A stretch of DNA of 64,000 nucleotides from Hexactinellida sp. DTS-2022 (taxonomy: Eukaryota > Porifera > Hexactinellida). The DNA lies in contig JAPNXP010000002.1 in the NCBI GenBank assembly GCA_028753945.1, positions 124,001 through 188,000 on the forward strand, written 5' to 3'. The position numbers and the translations under genes were made by a program. This document shows positions 1-14,600 of the stretch, piece by piece. The notes beneath the pieces were generated by a model. It did not search any database. It worked only from the letters and a program-made list of their open reading frames with translations, and was not told the DNA's origin. Position 1 is the stretch's first letter; every line of letters begins with the position of its first letter.

Positions 1-2649
1 ACAAACCCCTCTAGGATCATGCTGATGTTAACGGGCACATACTTACCGAAGAGGTGTGAGAGGACAGACCGGTCCTCCTTGCCGGAGCGGGCATTGACCC
101 ACTTCTGCCAGAAGGGGAGGTACCCTAGGTCCTTGGGGTCCACGTACACCATGCCACACCTCGAGACGGTGGAGGGAGAGGCATACTGGAGGTCAAACAC
201 CTCCATTAATAGGGCGCAGTGCTTCTGTAGGATTATCCTCTCTCCGTTGGCTAGCGTCAACAGTTTGTTGTCGTCCATAACAGAATTCATATTCTCGATC
301 CACAGCGAATCCACGTCTCCATCGAACACGATGTATCGCCGCTCCTGTTTTTCTGTCGGGTGATTAATCTCCCGGAATATGTTGGACAGGAGTCCGTCCG
401 TCCAATCCCTCGTGATCGGATCCAATACCCCGTACAGTTCTATAACGCTACAGGCCTTGGGGTTCAGTATGTACAGTTTTGTGGTTAGGCCCAGCTTGGT
501 TTGCGCGCGCGCCAAGGTGTTGATAACGACACTTTTCCCTCCACCCGTGGGCCCCACGACCATAGTGGTGTGTCGCGTGAGCATGGTCTCGTACAGCTGC
601 ACCACTTTATCCGCTTGCTTTTCCAGCAGAATATACTTGTTGTCCTCCAAGCATGCTTCTACGGCATCGTTAAAGTTGGGGTACCTCATCCTAGGACAGT
701 CCAGCCCTGGAAACAGGTCCGCTATGAGCCCTAAGAAGAGAGGAACGTCCTCGAATATGAACTTAGGAAGATTCATGTCCCTTAGGGCCCGCATTAACAC
801 CACATCTTCATCCAGATCAAGGGCACCTCGCTTGAGCTCTCCGGCCATCACCAAGACGGCTTTAAGGGCACGCAGACCGAAGTCGTAGTGGTATTGTCGG
901 GACAGCTGTCCCTGCGATAGCTTGTACAGAACTGTCATTTTCTTAGCCAGGACCTTGGCTAGCATAAACCCTTCTGAGAACAACATTATCTCGCATATCT
1001 GCATCATATCGGGGACAATAACGACAACCGGACGGAATAAAGCCTTCACACTTTCGGGAAGTTCGGTTCTACCGGCATAGCCCGGATTCATAGTTATGAA
1101 TATTCCCATTCTGTCGTCCAAAGCGATGTCTATTCCTTCGAACTGAAATCTCTCCAGGCCCATCAACAGCGCGTTCTGAATCGTCTTAATCTGCGTGGAT
1201 ATAACGGACAGAACTGAAATATCGATTCTGTTAAACTCATCGAAACAGCCCCAGGCCCCGCACTGGGCCAACCCAGAAAACAGTTTCCCGACTGCCTTAT
1301 AGTCCATGCCCTCTCCGCAGTTGGTGACCACACAGAATATGCCCATGGCCTTCGCCAGGTCCTTAACGGTCTCAGTTTTACCGGTACCGGCCGGTCCCGC
1401 CGGGGCCCCTCCCAACCTAGCCGAGAGGGCCTGTGTCATGGTCAGATATATCCGGTCCGTGAGAGGTGTTATAACCAGGCGTCCGTTGAGCCCCATGTAC
1501 TCATATCCGTACCCAAAGGTACCTGTGCACTGCTTAACAAGGAGGTTATCCACTGTTTGCTCCCAGTAGAATCTGAGTTGGGATTCCCATTCGAATTCAC
1601 GAGCGTCCATTATAGAATCCCTTACAAACCTGTCGGTTATATCCCTATTGTGCACGTCTACTATTAACATGGCATTGAATTTCTTCCTATCGTTCTTACT
1701 GAGTTGGGACCGTATTTGCACCACGAGGTCATCAATCTGTGTATGCAACTTCTTGCTGTACTGCTTTAGTCCCATTTTGTCGCCCTTTTTAATCTTGTTG
1801 AACACGTCCTCAACTTCCCAGCTCCACCACACTTGGTTGGCAGCCAGGACCACCATTCCCTGGTAGCTTTCTGCCCAGGTTACCCGGGACTTCCCTTCAT
1901 GTCCGTAGAAGAAAATAGCCTCCTTTGTAATACCCCTGTTAGTCCTACGCATCTCGGAGAGAACCTGAGTCATCCAATGCTCAACTTTCCCCTCGGGACG
2001 AATGGCCGTTTTAAAGTCCATTTCCTCGCCCTCTGATGATATCATGCCCATTGCGATAGGCTCACCATTAGAACCTGTTTGAAACTTTAGCTTGGCGATG
2101 TTGTCAAACATTTTAATCATGTGCTCTTGTACAGCTGTACACTCGTGTGACCCGAGAATCGAAAGCAACTCTTCGTCAGAAATAAAGAAAAATCTGGGGA
2201 AGGCATTTCGCTTGGAGTCCAGGTAATCATTCAAACTCTTCTGGCACTTTTCCATGCCACTTAACACCATTTGCAAATCCTGTAGTCTGCCATCTTGATG
2301 GCACGCTTCTACCACTTTCGGATTCTTAAAAGTGTCGACCATAACTTTCCTAAATATCTTATCCAAACTATCAAACTTCTTAGCCTCCTCCGGGAGTTGT
2401 GTCCGTATGTCTCCACCAATGAATATCGACTCTAGGTACATCCACTTCCGCTGCACGGACATCCACACCTCGACCACTTCGCTGACGTGTGACAGCGACT
2501 TCTCCCACCTCTGGACCCGATCGAAGAAGGGCATCACATACCGCGAGGCCGCCATGCTCTGGAGGTTCATAGCGTTATCATCTAGAGCCTGGAGGATGTC
2601 GTCTATAGCCCCCAGGATTACCCCACGTTCCTCTGTGCCCTTCATGTAT
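1..2649 (-). CDS. DNAH10: DNAH10 exon 17 (linker end, AAA1, AAA2; cut by window edge)
   Basis: This 2.6-kb open exon encodes residues 1541-2423 and then leaves the window. The linker part holds RKWMYLESIFIGGDIRTQLP and LNDYLDSKRNAFPRFFFIS. It is followed by CTGTFGYGYEYMGLNGRLVI, the usual entry to AAA1. AAA1 Walker A (GPAGTGKT) is at 1374-1397 and Walker B (CFDEFNR) at 1227-1247; both catalytic acidic residues are present. AAA2 Walker A (GPTGGGKS) is at 531-554, and its Walker B (VFDGDVD) at 309-329 has D where the catalytic glutamate would be. AAA1 is the main hydrolysis site of dynein and AAA2 is normally structural. Motor sequence conservation is very high throughout. Confidence 0.96.
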
Positions 2650-5600
2650 CTAGGGAGAGAGCAGAGTAATACGGGCAACTAGAGACATGTAGTATGATAC
2701 TATTTTGGTGCCTCAAATACTTATTGACAAATTAGGAGGCATTAAACAAAGTCCGAAAATCCCCAAAATTTTTTTTGGCCATTTTGTAATACAAAAGGAT
2801 GGTCTTTCACACATTAGTTAACCCCCCTTGAAAGCGTTACATAACGTTTGAATGAAGGCCCTTAATATGCACTCCGGATAAGGGCCCTATTAACGGGACA
2901 CACACAGCACTCACTTGTAGGTTGTGAACTTGAGGTCTCGCCAAATCTCCTCAACCTCTGTCAGGCCCTTCTCAATGCTCAGTTCCTTCGTGGCAGAGGT
3001 GACGATGTCCTCTATCACCTCTTGGTACCTGTGCAGCTCCATTGAGAACAGATTAGCCAGTGTGAAGGTGTCAGGACTCATGTCGAACGACTTTCCTGTT
3101 TCCGTCATAAGTCTCTCCCAATGGCGATCCCGCATCCCGTCGTTCTTAAGGTTCCCGATTAGGGGAAGGGAGTTCTTAAACTCTTTCATTTTCTCGTCCA
3201 GTGTCTGGCATACCAGCATGGCCTTAATTTCCTTAGGGAACTTCCGTAGCTTCTTACTGTACTCATCTATTCCATCAGAGAGCGTCTTCATGTTAAGATT
3301 GGCCCACAGGGTGTTGGCCCAATCCTCCCGTGTTCTCTTTTGTTCTTCGTAGAGAGAATAGATTTGATCCAAAGCCTTTATCTCCCTATCAAGTTCTAGT
3401 AGTTCCGGAAACGAAGTTATCTGTAGATCGAATAGCTTTTCAGCTTTCGCTAGCTCGACCCGTTGGGCTTCCATCTGAATTTGCTGGATTTTGTAGGACT
3501 TTAGGATGGACAGCCCTTCGTCCAAATCTGCACCCACCGAACTGGGTCCCTCCTCCTTGAATTTCTTGTAGAAATCAGATGCCACATTCGTGAAATCTGT
3601 CACCTGTTTGAAAGTTATCTTCGTGAACTGTTTCTTAACCGGAACTAGAGATCTGTCAGTTCCCTTTGTCTTCCTTAGCAGTTCCAGCCACTGCTCCTCT
3701 AGGTTGTCACAAGTGGACTGCTCCTCTGGAGACACCTCTATCTGGTACATTCCAAGTGTACGGTACCGTTCCTAGGGTAGCTACCCATCAAATAACAGCC
3801 AATACTGTGGTTTCGCCTAACAGCAAATACAGTAGAACCTCGTTAGTAGAACACAGCAAATACGAACACTATTTCAGTCCCTCAAAGCCTTTCCAATACA
3901 AATGATATTGTTAATACAAATTACGGATAAGGCGAACGCATTTTGACGATCCCCTGGTGTTCAAACTAACGAGGCTCTATTTTCAGTCCTCAAGCGAGCA
4001 TTTAACGCTAATTATCTTCCTCTAATACAGTAGATGTCGGATATAAGCACACCGGTTATAAGAACATATCGGATATAAGCACACTATGTTGGAAAACGGT
4101 TGCAATATACCCTGTATAATTTATGCCGGTTATAAGCACATTAAGTGCTGTTCCCGACGATGTGCTTATAACCGGCATCCACTAATAGCAAGTTCGCCTA
4201 TTAGCAAGCAATATGATATGCTATATATCCCAAATACGACTTGCTAGATAGCACTCTACCAACACAGCACTCCCCGATACAAACCTGTATGTCTCTGTAC
4301 TGTATCTCCACCTCTACGGAGATGTCCTTAATGTCTGATATCTTCTGCAACACAAACTTTAGCAGCTCCAGGGTGTCAGGAGGCTTGTCCAGGTCCTCTG
4401 AGAGGAGAGTCAGCTCTCCCGACAGACGTAGCAACGCTTCCTTAGCCGCGGTATTCAGAAGCCCGCCTATAAGGTGTTATAAACTGGAACTAACTACAGT
4501 ACACTCTCGTTAAGGAGTCTACTGTATTAGTTAAGAAGTACAGTTTTGAAATCGGATTATTTTGTCATCGGATTTTGCATGGATATCCCACCGGGTTTGT
4601 TTGTCTTATTGGATTATTTTGTCGAATTATCCATGAAAAGAATTGGACAAAATAATCCGATTTCGACTGTACATCAGTGCTCGACAAAATAAAATTTTGA
4701 TGGTGGTTAATTAAGCCACCACCTCACTTTTTCTGGTGGCTAAAGAATAAACAACGGCCGGTTTAGCAAACCACTGATGGCTTAACAAAGTTTTGATGCC
4801 GTAAAACAACACTATGTTAATAACAAATGATGCAACGAAACATATAATGTACATAAAGTCAATAATCCACAATAAATGGTAGTTTAGTTAAGCCACCAAA
4901 GGCTAAATTTGGTAGCTTAAATCAGATTTTTGGTGGCTAGCGCCACCAAACCACCAGATTTGTCGAGCACTGCTGTACATGGTTTAATTCCCCTAGCCTA
5001 TACAAATGCATGCAAGTGACTCCGGTTAATACGACATATTAAGACGGTCCCCTGGTGTTCCTATAACAGAGTCTACTGCATAGTTCCAATAGGAACTAAC
5101 CTAGGGACTTGACCCAGTTCTGAATGTATGTTTGCACCGAGTTGGCCAGAGAGCCCAGGTTGAGCTGAATGCACCTAATGCGCTGGAACCCTGGCGACTG
5201 ATTGGCTGCCTCCAACCAGCGAACAGCTGATTGCAGCCTGTAGTCGAACTGAATAACAGACAGTTTCTTCTGAGCTATTTTCTCTATGTCCTTTTGTTGT
5301 TGCCAGAGGTGTCGGTACCTATAAATAGACAGTTTCAGTTCCATAAGCTCCCAAACATATCTCCTTCCCCCTAGCTACCTCATCTTCCACTTGGAATGCA
5401 GATACTGCTCTATATCCACTCTGGATTCCTGACAGCTCCTAATAACGCTCCCAACTAACTCCGCTAGATCGGTGTTGTTCTGGATGTCCTGGAAGAATGA
5501 GTACACGTACGGTTCGTCCTGTCCCTCCACTGGCTGGGGGGGCGCCTCCTTGCAGGTCCCATGCAGCCATCGGACAAACACCTTCGTGCCCTCCACAAAG

Positions 5601-8600
5601 GAACGCACCTACACACAACATCATATTATATACCGGATTCCAGCCTTCTACATACAGTAGAACCTCGTTAATACGAACACCAACGGACGGTAAAAATTTG
5701 TTCGCTTTAACCAGAATTCGTATTAACCGGATAATACCCATTTAATAGCCACTGTAGGGACCTGATTTTGTGGAACTATTTGTTCGTCATTTCCGGAGAT
5801 TCGTATTAACCGTGTTAAAAACGTGTTCGTACTAACGAGGTTCTACATAGGTGTCAATATGATTTATAAGGAAATGGTTCGACTACTTTAGTGTTGTTAT
5901 AGCATGGATAAGAGTTCATAATGATGAGAAAAACATGGCCCAATAATACTAGTCAGTCCAATTACAGTAGACTCGTTAATAGGAACACCAGGGGACCGTA
6001 TAAATATGTTCGTATTAACCGTAGCACTTGCATTTCTATAGACTAGTGGAATTAACCTTGTACTCCTTAACCGATATTTCCCTTATCCGTGTCCCTACTA
6101 ACAGAGTCTACTATATTCCCATATGGTTAGTATAGCCATTAGCATTAGCCTTGGATGAGTACCGTGTTTGTGTACATCTTGTATATCTCAGGTCCGGGCG
6201 GATGTATGACTATTTCCGGAACAGACAGGATTGAGTCTATCGAGAAGAGAGGGTCCCCCGATTCGCTCTCAATGGCCCGGTACAGGTTAGCCAGGTTATC
6301 GCACAGCATGGTTAGTACTGCTGTGTAGATGTGCCGCTCCCAGTGAGTGTAGTAGTGAGCCATCTTAGGCGAACAACCTATGTATATAGGGGGTGAAAAT
6401 GCCACTAGCGACACAATTAAGAGATACTAGCGACACTTAAACCACTAGTGGCACAACAAAGAGAGAGAGAGAAATAGTGGTACAATTAAGAGCAACTTTG
6501 TGACATAATTAGTGTTTTTTAAGTTGAGTCAATAAAGGAGAAAAATCTAAAATTACACCTGTGCCGACAGCATGTTCTTTTGGAGGCACTACATTTTGTT
6601 GGTTAGTTGGTTGGTTGATTGGTAGTGCCTCCATAAGAAAATGATGTCTGCACAGGTGTAATTTTAGATTTTACGTCATGTCATCATCATCAAAAAGGGG
6701 TTAAACCATTTCCCAAAGGTGTTTCAGAATGTAAGATCCTTCGTAGTTTAGGAAGTTAACAGTCGGCATAATTAATTAAGAGCCATTTAGTAGAGCGCCA
6801 CTTAGTGACAATTAAGAGCCACTAGCGACACATTAGAGCCACAAGTGGCACAATTAGAGCTCCTAGCGACACTTACCGGTGCTCGTCCGGAAGACGGTCC
6901 CCTCCAGCTTGGTGAGGATGGGTCCGATGGCCCTGTACTTCCGGGCCAGCTGACACATGGTGTCGCCCCTGTGTGTCTCCAGCTGATCGAAGAATGACTT
7001 CGCGTCCGGCGGGCTGCCATCCAGCTGAGGGGGCGCCGACACAAACAGGACACATTCCGAGATCGTCCGAACGCGCATCCCAATCTCGTCCGAACTCTTC
7101 ATGACCTAACCGCACATAGTTACCTGTTGCCATGGAGATACAGAGAATGTGTGTATAACGGGACTGGAGAAAATGGCCGTTATAGCAGGTTCTACTATGT
7201 TACCATGGATATACAGTGGAACCTCGTTAATACGAACACCAACGAACGGTAAAATTTCGTTCGCTTTATCCGGAGTTTGTATTAACCGGAGTAATACCCA
7301 TTCAATAGGCATTATAGGGACTTGATTTTGTGGATCTGTTTGTTCGTCTGATCCGGAAATTCGTATTAAATGTGTTCGCACTAACGAGGTTCTACTGTAC
7401 CAAGAATGCGGTGCATACCTGAGTGACGAATGACTCGAATGTGCTCAGCGCCTCTTCACACCTGTTAATGTAGTCGGAAATAGCGAGACTGTTCCAGTTG
7501 TGCCGCTTGGCGCCCGGACGGATTGTCTTCTGCAGAATTCTGACTCTCTCCTCCAGCAGAACGAACTCGGGCTCCGGCAGCGAGTGGACCAGGGACTGGT
7601 ACCTCTTCACACTCCGCTCAAGGCCATCTCGGTACCTATTGGAACTGGAACTAACTACAGATCCCTAATAGGTGTTATAAAGTGGAACTAACTACATAAT
7701 ACCCCTATTAGGCGACATAACAACTTATATTCAGTTCCTTGATGTAGTCATATTAGGTGTTATAAAGTGGAACTATAAGTGGAACTAACTTGATGTAGCT
7801 GTCCTCTTGGAGCGCCACATTCCTGGCTAGTTCCGGTATGCTGTACCCCAGCTGTTCCAGGTACTTGGCCTCCTGAATTATGTCATTCAGTTCGCTCGCG
7901 AAATTAACTATAAACACCTCAGATGGCGCAAGTGGCACGAAACCACCCGCACACGATTGGTCAGCTGCCACCGAGTGGATCAAGCGATCCTCTCCATTCA
8001 TGTGACACGGTGACACGGTTAGTTCCGGTTTGTCAGGTGTTAGTTCCGATTCAGCTGTCCTCAGAATAGTTCTCTTTAGGTACGAAGCCAAGTGCAGCTC
8101 CTGATTGGCCACCCACTCCCCATACAAACTATCTTCGTATTCCCGCATAGAGCGCGCAACAACCAAATATCTATTTTTAGCAACTCGCCCGCGCTCGCTG
8201 TCGATCAGCTCCTTCATTCCCTACACAGGAAGGTGTTATAAACTGGAACTAAGTCCCCTTATGATGACATAGGTGTTCCATGATATTATAGGGACACCAG
8301 GGGACCGTAAAATGTGTTCGCCTTATCCGGAAAAAGTATAAACCAATATCATTTGTATTGAAAAGGCTTTGAAGGGACTGAAATAGTGTTCCTACTAACG
8401 AGGTCTACAGTATTCAGAAAATGTTGAAATCCCTGATAAACAGGAACTAACAAGTTAGTTCCAATTACCTGAAACTTGAGCACGGCGTGCTTTATCTTCT
8501 GAAACAGAGATCTGCTCCAATGAATAGCACCTGCCACTTTGGGAAAGCTCTTATAAATAGGCGGGCTTCCCTTCCTACTCACGAACAGCTGATTTATAGA

Positions 8601-11600
8601 ATCGAGTTCCTTCTCGAACTGGGACAGGATTTCTCCGAATTTCCGCATAAGCGTGTTCTTAATGGCCTCCCTAGACCCTATGGTTTGGTACTTCTGTAGC
8701 AGGTCAAACGCGCCCTCAGAGGACCGAAGCGCGCGAAACGATTCGTCGATAAACTGAATCGCTTGCTGCTCCATTTGGTCCACATTGTTCTGGAAAGACA
8801 CCATCAGAGTCTGCCAATCGGATTGCTTGCTAGGGTCGAATATGTCGAATCGGACAATTTCAAAAGGTGTCACTAGGTTTGTCACCTTTGTTCGCACTCT
8901 ATCGATACTCTTCGACTCTCCTAAAACAGAGGTGTCAAAATATGAATATAAAGGTGTTATAAACCAAGGAATTATCCAGCAGCGCGAGACCTTTTGGAGC
9001 ATGCATTTACAAAATTTGAATTTAGGAGTGCGAAAATTTGGAATCCTTTCCTATACCGTAACATTAATTTATGATTTAGGCGTATGAAAATAGGATCAGA
9101 CCATAATTAGGAGCGTATTTACAAATGCCTGTATAATACTATGATTAGGAGCGTATATAAAGGTGTTCTAAACTCATTAAACACCTGTGACAGCCTTCAG
9201 ATCGTCCCCGAATATGTTAAAGAAGTCCTCCATTGTCTGCGCCAGTGTATTTATGTCCTCGCAGATCCCAGACATGTAGTTGGTGACGCGGAAGAGCTTG
9301 TTCCTGTCGAACTCCCACCTCGCGTCCCGGCCCGAGCTCTCGATCTTAGCCCGCACCTCCGTATACGAGCCGAACCAGAGCTCCAGCGTCTGGCGAGCGT
9401 CCGTGGTCAGCTAGGACACAGGGTAAAGCGTGATTAATGATAAGGGTATAGTATAGTATACGTAGTTAATAAGCCATATATACGCAGAGGCGTGCTGGTG
9501 CAAGGGGCCCAGGCGGGATTTAGGCCTTACTACTACTCCGAATTTTTTCAGGGGCCCTACGGGCCCACGGTAAGCAACGTTTCATATGGTCCGGACGGAG
9601 GCCCCGGGCGAGATTCCCACCTGCCATGTATGGCCAGAACGCCCCTGGTCCTAGATATAGAAAGTATGAATGTTTCATTATGTTATTGGTTGATATAATG
9701 AATTTTGTATCCCAACGAAGGTCTACTGTATATAATGTGCTATATATTGTACTCAAAATGGGTACAATGTTATAAAGTGGATATATAAATTGTGAACTCC
9801 TTTGTAGAATGTCCTAGATACAGAAAGTATGATTGTTTCATTATGTTATGGTTGATATAATGAATTTCGAATCCCAACGAAGGTCTACTGTATATAATGT
9901 GCTGTATATTGTACTCAAAATGCGTACAATGTTATAAAGTGGATAGATAAATTGCGAATACTAACGAGGTTCTCCTTTGTAGAATGTCCTAGATATAGAA
10001 AGGATGATTGTCTCATTATGTTATGGTTGATATAATTAATTTCGGATCCCAACGAAGGTCTACTGTATATAATGTGCTGTATATTGTACGCAAAATGCGT
10101 ACAATGTTATAAAGTGGATATATAAATTGCGAATACTAACGAGGATCTCCTTTGTAGAATGTCCTAGATACAGAAAGTATGATTGTTTCATTATGTTATG
10201 GTTGATATAATGAATTTCGAATCCCAACGAAGGTCTACTGTATATAATGTGCTGTATATTGTACGCAAAATGCGTACAATGTTATAAAGTGGATATATAA
10301 ATTGCGAATACTAACGAGGTTCTCCTTTGTAGAATGTCCTAGATACAGAAAGTATGATTATTTCATTATGTTATGGTTGATATAATTAATTTCGAATCCC
10401 AACGAAGGTCTACTGTATATAATGTGCTGTATATTGTACTCAAAATGCGTACAATGTTATAAAGTGGATATATAAATTGCGAATACTAACGAGGTTCTCC
10501 TTTGTAGAATGTCCTAGATATAGAAAGGATGATTGTCTCATTATGTTATGGTTGATATAATTAATTTCGGATCCCAACGAAGGTCTACTGTATATAATGT
10601 GCTGTATATTGTACGCAAAATGCGTACAATGTTATAAAGTGGATATATAAATTGCGAATACTAACGAGGATCTCCTTTGTAGAATGTCCTAGATACAGAA
10701 AGTATGATTGTTTCATTATGTTATGGTTGATATAATGAATTTCGAATCCCAACGAAGGTCTACTGTATATAATGTGCTGTATATTGTACGCAAAATGCGT
10801 ACAATGTTATAAAGTGGATATATAAATTGCGAATACTAACGAGGATCTCCTTTGTAGAATGTCCTAGATACAGAAAGTATGATTGTTTCATTATGTTATG
10901 GTTGATATAATGAATTTCGAATCCCAACGCAGGTCTACTGTATACAATGTGCTGTATATTGTACTCAAAATGCGTACAATGTTATAAAGTGGATATATAA
11001 ATTGCGAATACTAACGAGGTTCTCCTTTGTAGAATGTCCTAGATATAGAAAGGATGATTGTTTCATAATGTTATTGGTTGATATAATGAATTTCGAATCC
11101 CAAAGAAGGTCTACTGCATATAATGTGCTATATATTGTACTCAAAATGCGCACAATGTTATAAAGTGGATATATAAATTGCGAATACTAACGAGGTTCTC
11201 CTTTGTAGAATGTCCTAGATACAGAAAGGATGATTGTTACATTATGTTATTGGTTGATATAATGAATTTCGAATCCCAACGCAGGTCTACTGTATACAAT
11301 GTGCTGTATATTGTACTCAAAATGCGTACAATGTTATAAAGTGGATATATAAATTGCGAATACTAACGAGGTTCTCCTTTGTAGAATGTCCTAGATACAG
11401 AAAGTATGATTATTTCATTATGTTATGGTTGATATAATTAATTTCGAATCCCAACGAAGGTCTACTGTATATAATGTGCTGTATATTGTACTCAAAATGC
11501 GTACAATGTTATAAAGTGGATATATAAATTGCGAAAACTAACGAGGTTCTCCTTTGTAGAATGTCCTAGATACAGAAAGCATGAATGTTTCATTATGTTA

Positions 11601-14600
11601 TGGTTGATAAAATGAATTTCGAATCCCAACGAAGGTCTACTGTATATAATGTGCTGTATATTGTACTCAAAATGCGTACAATGTTATAAAGTGGATAGAT
11701 AAATTGCGAATACTAACGAGGTTCTCCTTTGTAGAATGTCCTAGATATAGAAAGGATGATTGTCTCATTATGTTATGGTTGATATAATTAATTTCGGATC
11801 CCAACGAAGGTCTACTGTATATAATGTGCTGTATATTGTACGCAAAATGCGTACAATGTTATAAAGTGGATATATAAATTGCGAATACTAACGAGGATCT
11901 CCTTTGTAGAATGTCCTAGATACAGAAAGTATGATTGTTTCATTATGTTATGGTTGATATAATGAATTTCGAATCCCAACGCAGGTCTACTGTATACAAT
12001 GTGCTGTATATTGTACTCAAAATGCGTACAATGTTATAAAGTGGATAGATAAATTGCGAATACTAACGAGGTTCTCCTTTGTAGAATGTCCTAGATATAG
12101 AAAGGATGATTGTCTCATTATGTTATGGTTGATATAATTAATTTCGGATCCCAACGAAGGTCTACTGTATATAATGTGCTGTATATTGTACGCAAAATGC
12201 GTACAATGTTATAAAGTGGATATATAAATTGCGAATACTAACGAGGATCTCCTTTGTAGAATGTCCTAGATACAGAAAGCATGAATGTTTCATTATGTTA
12301 TGGTTGATATAATGAATTTCGAATCCCAACGAAGGTCTACTGTATATAATGTGCTGTATATTGTACTCAAAATGCGTACAATGTTATAAAGTGGATAGAT
12401 AAATTGCGAATACTAACGAGGTTCTCCTTTGTAGAATGTCCTAGATATAGAAAGGATGATTGTCTCATTATGTTATGGTTGATATAATTAATTTCGGATC
12501 CCAACGAAGGTCTACTGTATATAATGTGCTGTATATTGTACGCAAAATGCGTACAATGTTATAAAGTGGATATATAAATTGCGAATACTAACGAGGATCT
12601 CCTTTGTAGAATGTCCTAGATACAGAAAGTATGATTGTTTCATTATGTTATGGTTGATATAATGAATTTCGAATCCCAACGAAGGTCTACTGTATATAAT
12701 GTGCTGTATATTGTACGCAAAATGCGTACAATGTTATAAAGTGGATATATAAATTGCGAATACTAACGAGGATCTCCTTTGTAGAATGTCCTAGATACAG
12801 AAAGTATGATTGTTTCATTATGTTATGGTTGATATAATGAATTTCGAATCCCAACGCAGGTCTACTGTATACAATGTGCTGTATATTGTACTCAAAATGC
12901 GTACAATGTTATAAAGTGGATATATAAATTGCGAATACTAACGAGGTTCTCCTTTGTAGAATGTCCTAGATATAGAAAGGATGATTGTTTCATAATGTTA
13001 TTGGTTGATATAATGAATTTCGAATCCCAAAGAAGGTCTACTGCATATAATGTGCTATATATTGTACTCAAAATGCGCACAATGTTATAAAGTGGATATA
13101 TAAATTGCGAATACTAACGAGGTTCTCCTTTGTAGAATGTCCTAGATACAGAAAGGATGATTGTTACATTATGTTATTGGTTGATATAATGAATTTCGAA
13201 TCCCAACGCAGGTCTACTGTATACAATGTGCTGTATATTGTACTCAAAATGCGTACAATGTTATAAAGTGGATATATAAATTGCGAATACTAACGAGGTT
13301 CTCCTTTGTAGAATGTCCTAGATACAGAAAGTATGATTATTTCATTATGTTATGGTTGATATAATTAATTTCGGATCCCAACGAAGGTCTACTGTATATA
13401 ATGTGCTGTATATTGTACGCAAAATGCGTACAATGTTATAAAGTGGATATATAAATTGCGAATACTAACGAGGATCTCCTTTGTAGAATGTCCTAGATAC
13501 AGAAAGTATGATTGTTTCATTATGTTATGGTTGATATAATGAATTTCGAATCCCAACGAAGGTCTACTGTATATAATGTGCTGTATATTGTACGCAAAAT
13601 GCGTACAATGTTATAAAGTGGATATATAAATTGCGAATACTAACGAGGATCTCCTTTGTAGAATGTCCTAGATACAGAAAGTATGATTGTTTCATTATGT
13701 TATGGATAATATAATGAATTTCGAATCCCAACGAAGGTCTACTGTATATAATGTGCTGTATATTGTACGCAAAATGCGTACAATGTTATAAAGTGGATAT
13801 ATAAATTGCGAATACTAACGAGGATCTCCTTTGTAGAATGTCCTAGATACAGAAAGTATGATTGTTTCATTATGTTATGGTTGATATAATGAATTTCGAA
13901 TCCCAACGAAGGTCTACTGTATATAATGTGCTGTATATTGTACGCAAAATGCGTACAATGTTATAAAGTGGATATATAAATTGCGAATACTAACGAGGTT
14001 CTCCTTTGTAGAATGTCCTAGATACAGAAAGGATGATTGTTTCATAATGTTATTGGTTGATATAATGAATTTCGAGTCCCAACGAAGGTCTACTGTATAC
14101 AATGTGCTGTATATTGTACTCAAAATGCGTACAATGTTATAAAGTGGATATATAAATTGCGAATACTAACGAGGTTCTCCTTTGTAGAATGTCCTAGATA
14201 CAGAAAGTATGATTATTTCATTATGTTATGGTTGATATAATTAATTTCGAATCCCAACGAAGGTCTACTGTATATAATGTGCTGTATATTGTACTCAAAA
14301 TGCGTACAATGTTATAAAGTGGATAGATAAATTGCGAATACTAACGAGGTTCACCTTTGTAGAATGTCCTAGATATAGAAAGGATGATTGTCTCATTATG
14401 TTATGGTTGATATAATTAATTTCGGATCCCAACGAAGGTCTACTGTATATAATGTGCTGTATATTGTACGCAAAATGCGTACAATGTTATAAAGTGGATA
14501 TATAAATTGCGAATACTAACGAGGATCTCCTTTGTAGAATGTCCTAGATACAGAAAGTATGATTGTTTCATTATGTTATGGTTGATATAATGAATTTCGG

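Noticed and set aside
7106..7381. A 91-codon minus-strand ORF (MRTHLIRISGSDEQTD...)
   Set aside because: It lies in the MITE at 7214-7397 within DNAH10 intron 10, and the splice phases of exons 10 and 11 exclude it.
1..9437. Many plus-strand ORFs of 60-170 codons in the left 9 kb, and 60447-61802 plus-strand ORFs
   Set aside because: They are antisense shadows of the dynein and coiled-coil exons and have serine-rich, family-less sequences.
9520..9756. 78-codon minus-strand ORF at the left edge of the array
   Set aside because: It is half satellite and half GC-rich intronic sequence, with no recognisable protein features.
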